Assembly (NCBI GenBank): GCA_948567375.1
Contig: OX419760.1
Span: 62,926,911 to 62,990,910, forward strand
Source: Lunularia cruciata
Lineage: Eukaryota; Streptophyta; Marchantiopsida; Lunulariales; Lunulariaceae
Length of the DNA stretch: 64,000 bases
Direction: 5' to 3'
Shown: positions 33,131 to 46,200 of the stretch, piece by piece
Layout of the letters: every line of letters starts with the position of its first letter
How positions within the stretch are numbered: the first letter of the stretch is position 1
Notes under the pieces: model-generated
What the model saw: the letters and a program-made list of their open reading frames with translations, nothing else
Databases searched by the model: none
What the model was told of the DNA's origin: nothing
Made by a program: the position numbers and the translations under genes

Positions 33131-36100
33131 ACACAAGTTAGAAACTAGAAATTACTTGCCAGGTGAGAGAGACTAGATTGTATAAAATAATGCAATAAAT
33201 GGTTTCAATGAAATTTAAATAGTAAATACTATTGCAATAAAAGTGTAAATACTTTTGCGAATTTGAAGACTATTTTTTAGCTGCAAGAAAAAGAAGCTGA
33301 ATGTTTCGCTTTTCTTGACACGGGAACCGAAAGTGTGCATAACAGCGAATAGAGACAACAGCATTAAATACTTGGTGTGAGTGACATCGAGATGGGAAAA
33401 CAAACAAAAAGGGCCAAACCCAGCTGTTCCATGGCAGAGTTGGATGGATGGAAGGGCACTTCCCGTCGGGGATGGGAGGTTCCGTAACACTGTCGGCGGT
33501 GGAGAGGACGGAGCACAATTGGAGTGGAAGGATTTCTCAACATGCCAAATTGGGCGTCTGTCAAGTTGCTTTCCAGCTGTTTCTCCCTTAGCAACGGTTG
33601 CTTTACCGGTCTTAAAATCATCCATTTTCTCCAGTCTGAGCGAATTGGTGAAGGTACTGGACTTCCTTCTTGTGCCACAAGTCAAACAACACAGCTCCGC
33701 TAATGTTGTGGTTGTTGGACATATCGGAATCAACAGTTGGAGAGGAGGACAAGACAACCAAGCCCAGCTCTTTTGTCGCTAGTGCCAAAAGTGTGAAGGT
33801 TTACTTTCACCCCTGCTTTTCCTTAAGTTCGTCCTTCTGTCTGCCAACAGTGACTTCACTCTTCTTCTGGAAAATGGATCACGATTACCGAAGTGTGGTT
33901 AGTGCTAATCCACCGGTGTGAGGAGGATTAGCCCCATTCTTCTCGGGAAAAAGCTTCGCATTATATGTTAAAGTTTGTAAACTTGAGTGAAAGAGAAGAG
34001 TGACACTAGCAATACCACGCCTTCTCTACAAATTCAACATAATTTTCTCTTCTCAAGTCCTCCAGTATCCTCTAGAAATCAAAGTTTCTCATGCTTCAAC
34101 TTAATTATATCTCACTTTCATCTAACTTAACATTGGATCTATAAACACAGATTAAAATGGTTGCATAAAACAAATACTCAAAACAGGAAGGAATGGAAGA
34201 CAATAGCTTCCGGTCCTTGATGATAAAGACAGCGAACACTTACCAAGGCATGGAAGGGAGTGTTATTATTATGTTTGAGCTTTTGTCAGCATGCATAGTA
34301 GGTTGATTAAGTTAGGCCACAATTTAGAAGGTAGCAGGTGTGGTCTGCCACAACTGGTACGGCATGGCGAGGCAGGCTCGTGTGGAAGGGAGCGAGTGAG
34401 TGGATGATTGAGTAGACGAGTAGAGAGGTAGAGGCAGTAAAGATGTTACAGAAGATGAAAGAAAGATGAAGACTACAAGATCAAGATTCCAATCTTCAGA
34501 CTGAAAGCAAACGGTAGAAGGAGAAGGAACTTGCAGAACAAGAAAGGGTTTAGGCTGCTGCAGATAGTGTGGATACCGTCCGAATGGGAAAATGACAAAA
34601 GAGAGACGGTATTTAAAGAAGTTTAAGTAAAGGCGGATAAAGCTAAGGAAATTGGGGGTCACGTAAATGCATGGGAATGCCAGAACAGTAGAGGGAAAGG
34701 AAAGAGGTCCGATCGTCGGTCATCTCGGCACATGCAGCGGCAATTCAAATGAGGCAGGGAAACCCAGAAAAGTAAAGAGGAAGGAGGGAAGAACCAGCGG
34801 TCGCGAGGTGAGACCGACGGTTGGTTAAGATGCCTACCGTGGTGAAGCTAACATTGGGGGAGGGTTGGGTGAGATACCGTCGTCGTCATTCATTTGTATG
34901 CTGCGGTGATCAGTAGTGTGGTACATCGAAGGAGATGTTCTGAAGGACCTGTTCCTTCCTCTTCTCCTCCTGCGGCTGCTTGTCCTCCGTGCTCTTCCCT
35001 TCCTTCTTCTCCTACTCTCTTTCTGTGTCTGTGTCTCCCGGTCCGCTTCTTCGATCCTTTGTCGAATCGATTTTGCTTGATTGCTGTGCCGTTGTGTAGC
35101 TCGTCATCACATGTTTGGGAAACGCCTTTTATTGTTTCTGCTCGACGAGCGTATGACTTGCACGAGTTTGATATCTTTTACGGAAGGTTTGGTTTAGGTT
35201 TTGCGTTGGATTTGTGTGAGGATCATCATCCTACATCAGTCAGAGAGAGAGAGAGGTGTATGGAGAGAGAAGAGAGATAGAGGCGTGTGTGAGGATCGAG
35301 GAGAAGAGAGGAGGAGGTGGAGAACAGGAATTGATGTTCACGGAGGAGAAGAGAGGTGAGGCTTTGTTGTTGTTGTCATTATCATGGTCGAGTGACGTAC
35401 GAGTGCTCCTCCCTTTCGTCGTCGTTTCCTTGCTCTATTTGCCGATATATCCCCTTCTTCTTCAGGGTTTGCCGCTCAGGGAGCTTGTTGATAGTTTACC
35501 CATTCTTCTCAGAAAGTATCTATCCACCCGTTCGCGCACCTTTTCGCCTGCTCACCTTTGATGCACTTTTATGGTTTTGGGTGACGCATCTCTCTACACT
35601 GGCGGCAATTGCACGTGTTTTTTCATTCAGAGAGAGAGAGAATTCCAGTCGAATTGCATCTGCAACCTGGTGACATCTGAAGAATGAACTAAAAGGAGGA
35701 AGGAGGGCTACCCTCATGACTGTTATTGCCTCAGTAGCTACCTTGAAATTCCATTATTTCAGTAGGTGACATCTCTCACGGGAGCCTCAACGGATAGAAA
35801 TCCGCTGGAAAGTCGACAACGATAGAGAAAGTACAACTATTGGATCAGTCGATAGCTTGGTGTTGACTCTTCTCTACCAAATGCATCGTTCACACCACTG
35901 TATGCTGTAACTTAGCGGAGGCTGTCTGCGACTGGACAGGTGGAGACATGCCGTCTGTGGAAGAGTTCGGCGAATTCTAGCAACGACATCGAACTCTACT
36001 ACCCATTCTGGGCCATAGGCTTGCAGCACGGCAGCTGTTGGAGTCCGCTGAGGGCTTTCATCATTGATATCACAGTAGGAGCATTTGGTGCTCCCGATCA

Positions 36101-36197
36101 GAGCCGCTCCTGAGCAAGTCTTGAGAAACTTATAGTCGGTAACGAGCATCAAGGACCTGTGGTTGATCGCCTTCAACATAACTTTCATTCTGAGGAC
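33131..36197. other. Region upstream of the UBC22-like gene, probable promoter and 5' leader
   Basis: 33200-33960 holds overlapping open frames on both strands with no recognisable family. 34950-35045 is pyrimidine-rich (CTTCCTCTTCTCC and similar) and is followed by GA repeats at 35235-35275 and 35627-35640, typical of plant 5' leaders. The transcript start may lie near 34900-35000, with 5' introns. This is inference. Confidence 0.35.
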
Positions 36198-39100
36198 ATG
36201 GTGAGCGCCCTAAAATTCAATGATCTTTTTCGTCATTCCTTTACAGTTGACGAGGGTTCAAACATCCAACGGCTAGTTTGTATCCCTGATGGTATTCTGC
36301 ATTTCGTGTAAGCGTTGTAATAAGCCAACTACATACATCTAGCTACTTTTGGTCATGCAATTCTGCATCGGAAGCCGAGAATTGCAACCAGCATCTATAT
36401 CATAGACAACCCGGCAACCGTCTGTGTGAGTGGTTACCATTGCCCCATTTAATCGTGCCTCCATTCGCATATAGGTAAGTAGTGACATTTGGACACCTTT
36501 AGATATGCATACTGCGAATGGAGATAGAAGTAGGGATGGATCCTGTAAGAAGTTCAACACGTCCTGTATGTCAATATATAGTTTCTTCCACACGGTTAGA
36601 GGGTTTGTGGATAAGACGCTCTTGCTACACTGCTGGGTTTCGAAAACGAGAGCTCCATCCACCTATGTATGTCAAGAGTAAACACTGGGTCCAATATAGG
36701 GTCTAAAACCCGATATTGAATAAGCGATCCTTCTCTTTGGCTTCTTTAGTCATTTATCTTTAAATAAGTAGCACCTCATATCTGATGGGCGATGATATTT
36801 CGCCTTTTTGTTGAAGCCCACGAGGGAATCTTAGTCTCTCCCGATGTCTATAGAGATTCCAGCTTTGCTCTCTTTGATGTTTGTCTTCTTTCGTCTTTCA
36901 AGAGAGACGAGAAAAGCCTGCTTCTGATCAATTTCCCGTCAATGCCGATCTCAAAGTTGTTCTTGCTCGAACTTTACGGTATCAAGAACAATAAATTACT
37001 GTTTCAACTCAAAAGAGAATTACAAGAAACAGTGCCTATTATCGTGTGTAATCAAATTACCAAGAACCACACTAACTCGAACAGTGTCGTTAAATCTGAC
37101 CTTGTCCTTAATCTCACGCTTCCCACTTTGTCTTCTTACAATCATGTGCTTCAGGTTTTGCAAAGACGTTACATCAGCTCTCCAGCTACTAATTTTTCCT
37201 TGGCGCAGTTCTTAACCTGGGACAAATTGTACATTTTGTGACAGGCGACCAATGAGAACTTACCCCCCAAAGTCATCAAAGAGCTTGCCAGAGAGTTAAA
37301 GAGCCTGGACGAAAGTCCTCCGGAAGACATACGAGTCATAGTTAATGAGGATAATTTCTCAAACATATATGCAGATATCGAAGGGCCCCGTAAGGATTTC
37401 AGTACTCTGTCCTATATTCCATTTACAACGAGTTACGAGTTATGGTGACGTTTGATTAGAGAATGACGTTAAAGATTTTAAACGTTTGGGTAAATTGGAT
37501 TAGGTCAGTGTAAATAGCTGTCGTTGCTGGGTCGAGAATGGGTCGGTGGATGCCGGGCACATCAGAGTTTGCATCTACGTTGTACCTTTTCAAGTGTAGT
37601 GACTTTTATGGTACTGGCACTTTTATTTGGTGTTAATCGGGCAAGTTTACTCAAATATCATTGCGTGATATCAGATGGTACACCTTACGAAGGTGGTGTA
37701 TTCCGTATGAAGCTCATTCTCAACCAGGACTTCCCTCAGACACCTCCGAAAGGTGAGTTCGTCTGCTTTGTGTGCTGCTTGTTCTTTTGGATCTTCCGAG
37801 AATTCGTGGATCCGCAACAACCTACCAATTCTTCATACCTCAGTGGCTTCCAGAAGTTTTGACCGTTGGCTCCTACTCTGGCTTGGTCTTTGCTGCCTTC
37901 AGGACTCTAACGCTCACACAACTAATCCTGGTTTCGTTACAGCTGGCGGGCACTGATGACCGGCTGTCTGATAATGCAGGTTACTTCATCACTAGAATCT
38001 TTCATCCGAACATCGCGAAGAATGGAGAAATTTGCGTCAATACTTTGAAAAAGGACTGGAAGCCAACGTTAGGTCTACGACACGTCTTGCTTGTAAGTTC
38101 AAACCTCGTTATCAGTTTTGATACCTCGACAACTTCTGACATTAAGAACACAAAAGTCGGGTTCCCATAGTAACCTTTCACGCTCTTTTTGTGAACCAAT
38201 TCTCGGCGGACATTTGGTCTGTCTATCGAACCCTTCATTGTCTATCCGCTGCCCTGGACCTGCTGTCTTTTATATTCCTATATCCATTCATCATGCTCCT
38301 TTTTTTATATGTGAGTTTGAATATGACAATGCTGAGCTAAATATAGCTTTATCTCGATGATAATTATCGAGCTAGAGAAATTTTCATTTGGAGAAAGTCG
38401 AGGTTGGATAAGATTATCCTTCAAGGGGTCCTTTAAACACAGCATGGAATATTTGAAGCAAAATATCTTGTTTGGAAAACGTTTCGTTTCTTCACTTTTC
38501 AGCTGAATAGAGTACACTAGAGGTCGTGACCACATAAGATGTGCAATTATTGTAGTATAGTAACTTTGTAACCGAGAGGGTGTACTGAGAAATCCTTCGT
38601 GGACATCTGTATCTGATCAGGTGGTACGGTGTCTCTTGATTGAACCTTTTCCCGAATCTGCGTTGAACGAAGAAGCAGGGAAAATGTTGATGGAGGACTA
38701 CGAAGGTTATGCGAAACATGCAAGGTAGAGCTTCTTGTTGTTCTTTACAGCTTTTTGTTGTTCTTTATGGATTGTAGGTCAGATACTGAACTGGATTACG
38801 GAGGCAAAATTTATTATATATTTCTAAATTGTTGCCGACCACCAGTTTGAGCTCGACTTCTAAGAAGCCGCCTGCGACAATTATTATTCTGTCCCACTTA
38901 ACGGTCGCTTGTAGACACGTCTTTACCGACTGAGACAGCATAATAGAAGGATGGAAGCAACATCTATCTTCAGGATTCACATGCTCATGCCCACTGCTAT
39001 GTCCTTATTTGCTATATGCAGACTCATGACAAGCATTCATGCTATGAAGCCGAAGCCAAGGGTGAAAGTTGCCATAGCTGAGTCGACAAGCGTGAATGCA

Positions 39101-39322
39101 GCGTCTTTGGACCCGGACACCATGGGTCACACTCCGCTGATGCACAACTCAGCTAACAAAGACCATACATTAGAAGGTGGATTGAGTGTTGCAGGCCCTG
39201 ACGCCATAGCCGCTTGTACTTCCCCGAGTGCGAAGAAACCAAAAGGAGATCTTGGAGCTGCTAAACCTGTTGTGGACAAAAAGAAGATGGATGTAAGAAA
39301 AAAGAGCCTGAAGAGGTTGTAG
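36198..39322 (+). CDS. UBC22: Ubiquitin-conjugating enzyme E2, UBC22/UBE2S type
   Basis: Exons 36198-36200 (start codon alone), 37245-37389, 37675-37752, 37980-38092, 38621-38724 and 39022-39322 give 247 residues with consistent phases. The UBC fold is complete: [20 protein letters not shown] at the N-terminus, the PY-G-VFRMKL block, HPN (84-86) and the active-site Cys94 in [13 protein letters not shown] long basic tail ends [14 protein letters not shown], the C-terminal peptide by which UBE2S-type enzymes dock on the anaphase-promoting complex. In this family the enzyme extends K11-linked chains to drive mitotic exit; the Arabidopsis counterpart is UBC22 (251 residues). The first exon is a single ATG before GTGAGC, chosen because family members start MATNEN and the second exon opens with GCGACCAATGAG behind a CAG acceptor. 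That choice is plausible but unproven. The body of the gene is certain. Confidence 0.9.
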
Positions 39323-39891
39323 AACGTCCTTCTATATAATTATTTATTAGGTCAAAAGTCAGTCTAGTTTAAGCCAAGTAGGTCCTGCTTTCTGTTTATT
39401 GTGATGGTTGTGCCCTTTTTGTGCCTTCCCCAATTCAGGCGATAGTGATGGGAGCTGCACTTTGTAAATCGATTGTGTATTTGCTAGCTGCCAAGAGAAT
39501 TCCAGCTCCTGGCCCATGAAAGCAGGTGGGTTCATGTTCATCTGATTATGTCAGAGTGGACTGTGGTAGTACTCACTTTCCTTTCCTTGTAAAGCTTTTA
39601 AGCCTCAATTATTCCGATTATTCAATCGTTTGGATGGTTATGCTTCTTTTTCCATAGAAATAGGAGATTTGATCCACAGAGATGCTGGATATTTGGTCCA
39701 CATGAGATTGGGTAGTTAACAAGAGGTCAAAAAGAAACATGTAAGATGATGCAAAACCAAGTCCTTTAGGTCGTGTGAAAGACTGAACTTTGATAGCACT
39801 AAACTTAATTAAATTCTCAATTATTCTCTATGAGATCGTATGTCGTAAGTTCTAAGGTTGATGGAGAATGAAGCCACGACAGGTACGAAAA

Positions 39892-40060
39892 TCAGTTGGG
39901 ACGGGGAGTACGGGGTTGGGACGGGGAGTACTTTAGGTGATGCTGGAAATGGATGGCAAGCTGTCACCACTGTTGATATCATTGGGACGTTGAGTACCTG
40001 GGTAATGTAGTTAATTCTGTGAATGATTGGCAAGCTGTCACCCCCTGTGGACATCATTCG
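39892..40060. repeat. Short imperfect direct repeats
   Basis: GTTGGGACGGGGAGTAC occurs twice in a row (about 39894-39931). A block beginning (A/T)TGGCAAGCTGTCACC and running to a CATCATT/TATCATT end then occurs twice, near 39951 and 40028. Confidence 0.7.
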
Positions 40061-40160
40061 GGAACAAGCCCTGGTTTCGGAGCTGTGTAGGTGAACGTTT
40101 CTATGGACAAACACGGACTATTGACGGCTGTCCTTACCAATCGCGTTTCTGCGTCATAAT

Positions 40161-40420
40161 TCCCTTCTAGATATCCCCGAGGACTGACCAAAATAGATGT
40201 CCAATGATGTTGCATCAGCTGGTGGATAGGATGTAGGCGAACAGAAGCAAACAAAAGGTGAGGATAAAGAATTGGCGTGTCTTGATAACTCCCTTCTATA
40301 TATCCCACAGAGGATTGACCAAGATGGATGTTAATCAATGACGTCGCAGCAGATGGTGCATACGAAGTAGGCCGAGCAGAAGCAAACAAGCGGCGAGGAT
40401 AGAGAATTGGCGTGTCTTGT
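40161..40420. repeat. Tandem duplication of about 129 bp
   Basis: Two units, 40161-40289 and 40290-40420. Both start TCCCTTCTA and end GAATTGGCGTGTCTTG, with AGCAGAAGCAAACAA-like blocks shared inside. They differ at many positions, so the duplication is not recent. Confidence 0.85.
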
Positions 40421-41505
40421 TGACACATGTACACATGGCATGTGAATCCGTCGCCGAGACAGTATGTTAAAACAGTCGAAAGTAAAATTGTAGTAGAATA
40501 GAGACAGATCTTGTTTTATCTCTAGTCCAGAATAATACTCTGAGGATTAGAACTTCTTCAAACGGACTTGCTATTTCCACCACAGCTAATTTAAGACAAG
40601 GGCTAGTTTGGATGTTGGCCCCATTTCCACGATGGTGCCCATGAGTTCTTCAGTCATGGTGACTGAAGAACATTGAAATTAGTCGAGCTCGACCCCATCA
40701 TTCTTACTTACCTCAACGGGCCTTTGTTGTGTCGAGCATTGCTGTTTAGCATGGTACATTTTTCTCTAAAACAGTGTTTCTGCACAACATACTGCTTTAA
40801 ATTTGATACATGCGGCCACATTGAGTGCAATTGAAATAAGAATAGAAAGGTTTTCAGAGCCGGGTCAAGATGCACTTTTCAATCTAGTGGGTTGGTTTCC
40901 GCAAGTCTCCTTCTGAGAGGTAAACAACGCAATTTGAGATATATTCGAGATGTGAATCTTCATACTTGAAGATGTGAACCTGAATTCTGCGCTTCTAATC
41001 TAGCTTTCTAAGAGGTCTTAACCCAAATGGTTCCTCATGGAGAAGGTTCTTGGAAGGTTTCTGTGTCTGCAAAGTGAGAGAAGATAATTCTCAAAACTTG
41101 CAGCCAGTTACTCCATAGCATGTACCATATTTCTGAAACTCGCACACCAACATTTGTTCATCCTGATCTTCAGCACAAGCCAAAAACCAATCATATCCAA
41201 CTTCCTGTTGCTCCGGTAATCAGCTCCTGCGACAAAACAGTCAATTAACAATCAGTGGAAGATCACATATGGGTACATTACGCAGAGTGCCAGTTGTTGT
41301 AGGCCTTCACATAGCTGGCCGATTGCCCGATGCTTCCTACTTGACTGAATGATCATCAATATTGCAGCGATGGCTATTGGGACTGCTACAAATCCTTTCG
41401 GCAATGGCTACTTCCAATCTGAGGAAGTCGAGCGTCAACTTTTGTGTGAAAGCAAGGGGGAAATGTTGTAGATAAATAGAGAATACAAGCGAGAGATTTT
41501 GCTCA

Positions 41506-43215
41506 TTGTTGTTGCATTTCAACCAAAAATATTGGATGCTTGACAGCAATATGGATGTTTTGGACCTCGAGAGTGCAGTTGCATATGTCCGTAGTCATGC
41601 TCAAAACATTGGTTTTGCGGTAACTATCGAATGCTCAGACCTGGCGCATGGTCATGTTAAAATATGTTGTGACTGTGGAAGCACATATAGGAAATGCAAC
41701 AACAAAGAACCTGATGAGTGTCAACGTTTATCTGCAATGCAAAAAATTGACTGCCCATGGAAAGTTATCGCTCGTAAGAGTAAGGAAAATAGATGGAGTT
41801 TCACCACTGGTGATGACAATCACAATCACAAAGAATCAGGTGAAATGTCAGGCCATTTGAGTGCAAGAAGGTTAACTGAAGCAGCTAAGAATTCAATCAA
41901 CAAATTGGCAACATAGGCATCTTTGAGTGCCAAATTTTGATGAAGCTACGTGAGGATACTTCAAATGCACTCGAGATTGCCAAGACCGTGGACAATGCCT
42001 AAAGTGATGATGCCTAATCTTTGATGGTCGTTCTGCCATACAAGCACATCTAGATGAGTTAAAAGAGTATGGATTCCAATATGCTCTTGAGTCTGATGAG
42101 AGCGGGCCGTATCAAACCTTTTATTTGTCTATCCAGATTCCATTGGTTTTGCCAAGAGATACTCCACAATCATCTTGACGGATCGTACATATAGAAAAAA
42201 TTGCTTCAAGATACCTCTTTTGAACATAATTGTGCACACAAGCCTCAATACATCATTCACAATGTCTTTCATCTTCCTCAACGGAGAAGACATATTTGAG
42301 TATCAATGGGCTATGGCAAAAGTTTGCAATATATTTGGTGACATTGTTCTTATGGTGATTGTGATTTGATACTGATAATGCCTTAAGAACTACAATTGGA
42401 TGTCTCTCTCTTGAGGCTCAACATCTGTCCTTGTAAATTGCATGAAATTTTTGGAGATAGAGGATTGAGTGAGAAAATAATGACAACCTAGTCCAGTATT
42501 TGCTGAGTAGGTATAACCATAGACTTTGATTAGACTTTGATGCGAAGTGGGATGAACTTTGCACCACTTCATTGACGTACCGTCCATCAAAAAGTACTTG
42601 GAAAACACATGGCTACCGCACAAAATTTTTTTTGTCATTGCATGAGTGGGAAATGGTTTACATTTTGTAAACACCTCAACATCATATGTAGAAAGAGCAC
42701 ATGTGATGCTCAAAAGATACCTACAAGTGTCCACCGAGTGTCTATATGTTGTCCAAGAGCAACAAGCCCATGTAATCACACATCAAGTAGCAAAATTCTG
42801 CTCAACTATTGCAAGTGAGAAGCTGAAGGTTCCACACCGGATGCAAAGTCAATTGTTTGCAAATTTGGTTGGCCAAGTCAATGTGCACACTTTGAAGTTG
42901 TTGGAGCAACAACAAACAATTGCTCCCCAAATAACGTATGGAAAAGAGTGCACAAGCCACTTTAGAGCTTCAATAGTCTTACCATGTGCACATGACCTTG
43001 CCAAATTACCAAATGGTACATCGATTCCTCTAGCAGGCATGTCATGCGGGCGTGTCAATAGTGCCAAAGAGAAATGGGAGCCCTATTGGGCACTTGGAGA
43101 AATTTCAGACGGATCTACGACTATTGGAACATCATTATGCGGTGTGGTCTCCCACCTAACAGACTGTGGGTGGCTCAAGCCAAGTTGGCAAGCCTTGCTA
43201 TGGGCAAGATGCCAG
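41506..43215 (+). pseudogene. MULE transposase relic with FAR1-type zinc domain
   Basis: The first open piece (41506-41916) has the FAR1/MuDR-type DNA-binding pattern: VRSHAQNIGFAV, CDCGSTYRKC, DCPWKVIARKS and HNHKE. After a stop, scattered frames give LDELKEYGFQYALESDESG and then ILTDRTYRKNCFKIPLLNI (42171-42230), which holds the first catalytic Asp region of the MULE DDE transposase. The last piece (42646-43221) shows ERAHVMLKRYLQVST, LFANLVGQVNVHTLKLL and the C-terminal LPCAHDL. The order matches a single transposase of the Mutator-like superfamily. Frameshifts and stops occur at about 41916, 42120, 42370 and 42640. Terminal inverted repeats were not found. Such proteins cut and paste DNA; this copy is dead. 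Confidence 0.8.
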
Positions 43216-46200
43216 CCATGAAAAATCCGCCACAGATCAAGTCAAAAGTAGACCTAATGGGGCTAAAAATAGGGCCAAGAGTTCCACTACAAGAAACCCC
43301 TTGGCTTTGGGTTGATTGCATATAGACGTGCTTAGGGTGTTACTAAACTAACCCTTGTCTTAGGTTAGCTGTGGTAGAAATAGCAAGTCCCTTTCTTAAA
43401 ACTTCTCACCACGTCTATCAGAAATCTTTTCAAATCTCAATTGCTCATTATATAGTACCTCCAAGTTCAAGAATTTTAAGAAGAAAACAAAACAGAGATT
43501 GTATTGTTCATTGGATTAAAAGGATATCCACTTTTGTTTAAGATGCTGAAGTTAGTATATTATTGCATCAAAAGTGTCCTTAAATGGGTCGCTTAATTCC
43601 AGTTTCTGGATATAATTGATACACAATAATAGAAGTATTTATGGTATATGTTATGGTCATCCTTATCTCTTAGAGGCTCTTTAAATTTCATTCGCTGTGT
43701 ATTTCCTTCATGCCCTGTAAATTTTAAAACAGAATCCTTCATCAATTCCTATGGTTAACCAAAAATGTTTTGGAGTGAACTAAAAGTGTCCACAAAGGAA
43801 GCAATGGATACAGAATAAAATTTACATTTTATTATTAATCAAATAAGTAAAAGTTTTACTTGTTGAATAGGGTGTGTCTTACTCTATCATAACTGGTCAG
43901 TTTTAGAAGGAAAGCATTTTCTTTGAAAAAAAAACAAGATAATTAAAAATAGACAGTTTGAAAACTTTTATAGAGGGATGGGCATATACATGCTGGAAAT
44001 GAACAAGTTTACCGGATATTATAGTACTTCAAGGAGTAATTGGAGAAAAAGCAGATTGCTTATTGTAGGTAAATTTAATTAATGAATTATGTTGCCTAAA
44101 TCTATTCCCTAATCATATTCTCCTTGCGTTTAATTCGGTTTCCATTTCTGTCCTTCGTCACACGCGGTCGATCAAGATACAATACGGCCCTGCGAGGCGA
44201 GAACGGGTTAAATGTATCTTAATCTACTGACTGCTTGTGACGAGGACACAACCTCCCGAGAAAAGAAACTGGGATCCCCCGTGACGTGACGTGACGTGAC
44301 GAGGACGTAGCCTCACGACGAAAGAAAGGGGACCGCCCGTGACGAACACACAGACTCGCGACTAAAGGAAAGAAAAGAAAGGAAACGGGATTAGTGTTTT
44401 ATCCAAATATTCTAAATTTGTAGAGAGGGGATCATGTTCATGTAGATTTATCATGTTTTTGATATCTTTATGTGGTTAGGTTTAAGGAAGTGATAATATC
44501 CTTTTAGGATGAAGATGGATTCCTTTGTATTGAAATTTTATAGATTTAACAATATATTGCTAATAATTTAATTCGTTATCATGCTCTCACTTAGAATTTA
44601 ATATAAAACTATTCTCTTATGAATCATTTTATGTATAATAAAATGAAGACACTATTTGTTAGTTCTTTGTTAATTTTTTAGTTCGACTCCAGTTTATTTT
44701 CTTCGTTCATGCAGTGCCTATTGGTGGTTAATTGCACGATGTTTTTATATACTCAAAATTCCTGTGCATAAGCGTGATCGAATACTTACTACTCGATGAT
44801 TGCTTACTAGTTCTTTGGATATATATTATTCTCGATATGTTGCAATTTTGCCTTTGCTTCAAGTTATATTCGACGCATTCTACTTGAGTGATTTATCCAC
44901 ATTCTCGCATTGTGCATTGAATATCTCTTGGTCACCGTCCCTGTGAGTTCCTAGAACGGCTTCTGCTCTCATCTACCAATATTTTTTCTACTCACTTTTC
45001 CTTTAATCTAAACTACCAATGCCGAAATCTGCCAACCAAAAATACCATTCCATGTAATAAGGGAAAATATATTGTTTTCTCATATAAAACTATCGTCTAT
45101 TTTAGTTATCACTTTAATTCATTCTCAATACAATAACTCTAATTTTTTAGTTACCTATATAATCATACCTTTGCGTAAATACGAAATCTCCTAATATCTT
45201 CATATATTTACATGATATTTTAAAATTTTAAATATGGAAACTGAACTATTCTGTTTGAAATATTTTAATATTAACTTGTCATCATTATTGATTGAATATA
45301 TTTATCTTCTTCACTTAATTTCTTTTTCAAGTTTGATTACAATACGTAAGCTGTTTATCTTAATCTCTCTTCTTTATCAGATTAAAAAAAACAATTTAAG
45401 TCCACGTATTTAGAGGATTGGACTCCTTTTTGTTGCTTGAATTTGATCTTGATTCATTTTTGCAATAAATAAGATTTTTGAATATTTATCTTATATCCTC
45501 ATAATAAAAATATTTATATTGAATATTTCTAATTATGTGAAGGCAACCACATAGAACACAAAGAAGGATGGGAACAAGGGAGAGAAAAATGATGGGTAAT
45601 GTGAAGATCTTTGAGAGTTGATCACTCATCGCTTCGCCCTCTGTGCACTCTCATTTCTTCGCAACTTAAGCACACGATATTCAAATGTTTGCTATTCGAT
45701 GTCGTCAACCATCGTAGATGATCAGTAAATTAATTGTAGATAATTATTGTTGAAATATGGATAATTATTATGAAATCAATAAGATCATCATTTCTTACCA
45801 GTCATAGTAAACTTTAAAGGTGAATTGTGGTTTAATCTTTAAAATTTATCTCTATTTTGACATCAAGGTTTTGGTTTATTACACTTGGTTTGGTTTAATT
45901 TAATACAATGTGTGTATATCCAATCGTCCTTTGTGCTCTTACTTTTCGCTCCACTTCATTAACGTGGCTTTCATACTTATCCTTCGGTATGAAAGGCAAG
46001 GTTTTTCACACATCGGCGTAAACCACTATTCACATTCGGAGTTGTTTCTCACTACTCCTTATTCTTCCATCACATTATACTTTAGTAGTTTTATTATCTT
46101 ATACTTTCGAATGTATCCTCGTATTACTTTGCTATGTTATACTTGCTTTTTGTATGAAGGAATATTTTATTTTCAAATTTTAACCAGATATGTCTCCCGT

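Larger units (their letters stand above)
39323..41505. other. Intergenic region with local repeats, no gene
   Basis: Apart from the tandem repeats listed separately and a 12-bp perfect hairpin at 40645-40671 (arms GTTCTTCAGTCA), no coding domain was recognised on either strand. Confidence 0.5.

Noticed and set aside
33215-33757. 180-codon open frame on the minus strand
   Set aside because: No recognisable domain, overlapped by an equally long open frame on the plus strand (33381-33782), and rich in Ser, Pro and Leu; most likely chance.
36792-37241. 149-codon open frame inside the first UBC22 intron
   Set aside because: Ends at the splice acceptor region, no family recognised, Leu/Ser-rich; treated as intron sequence.
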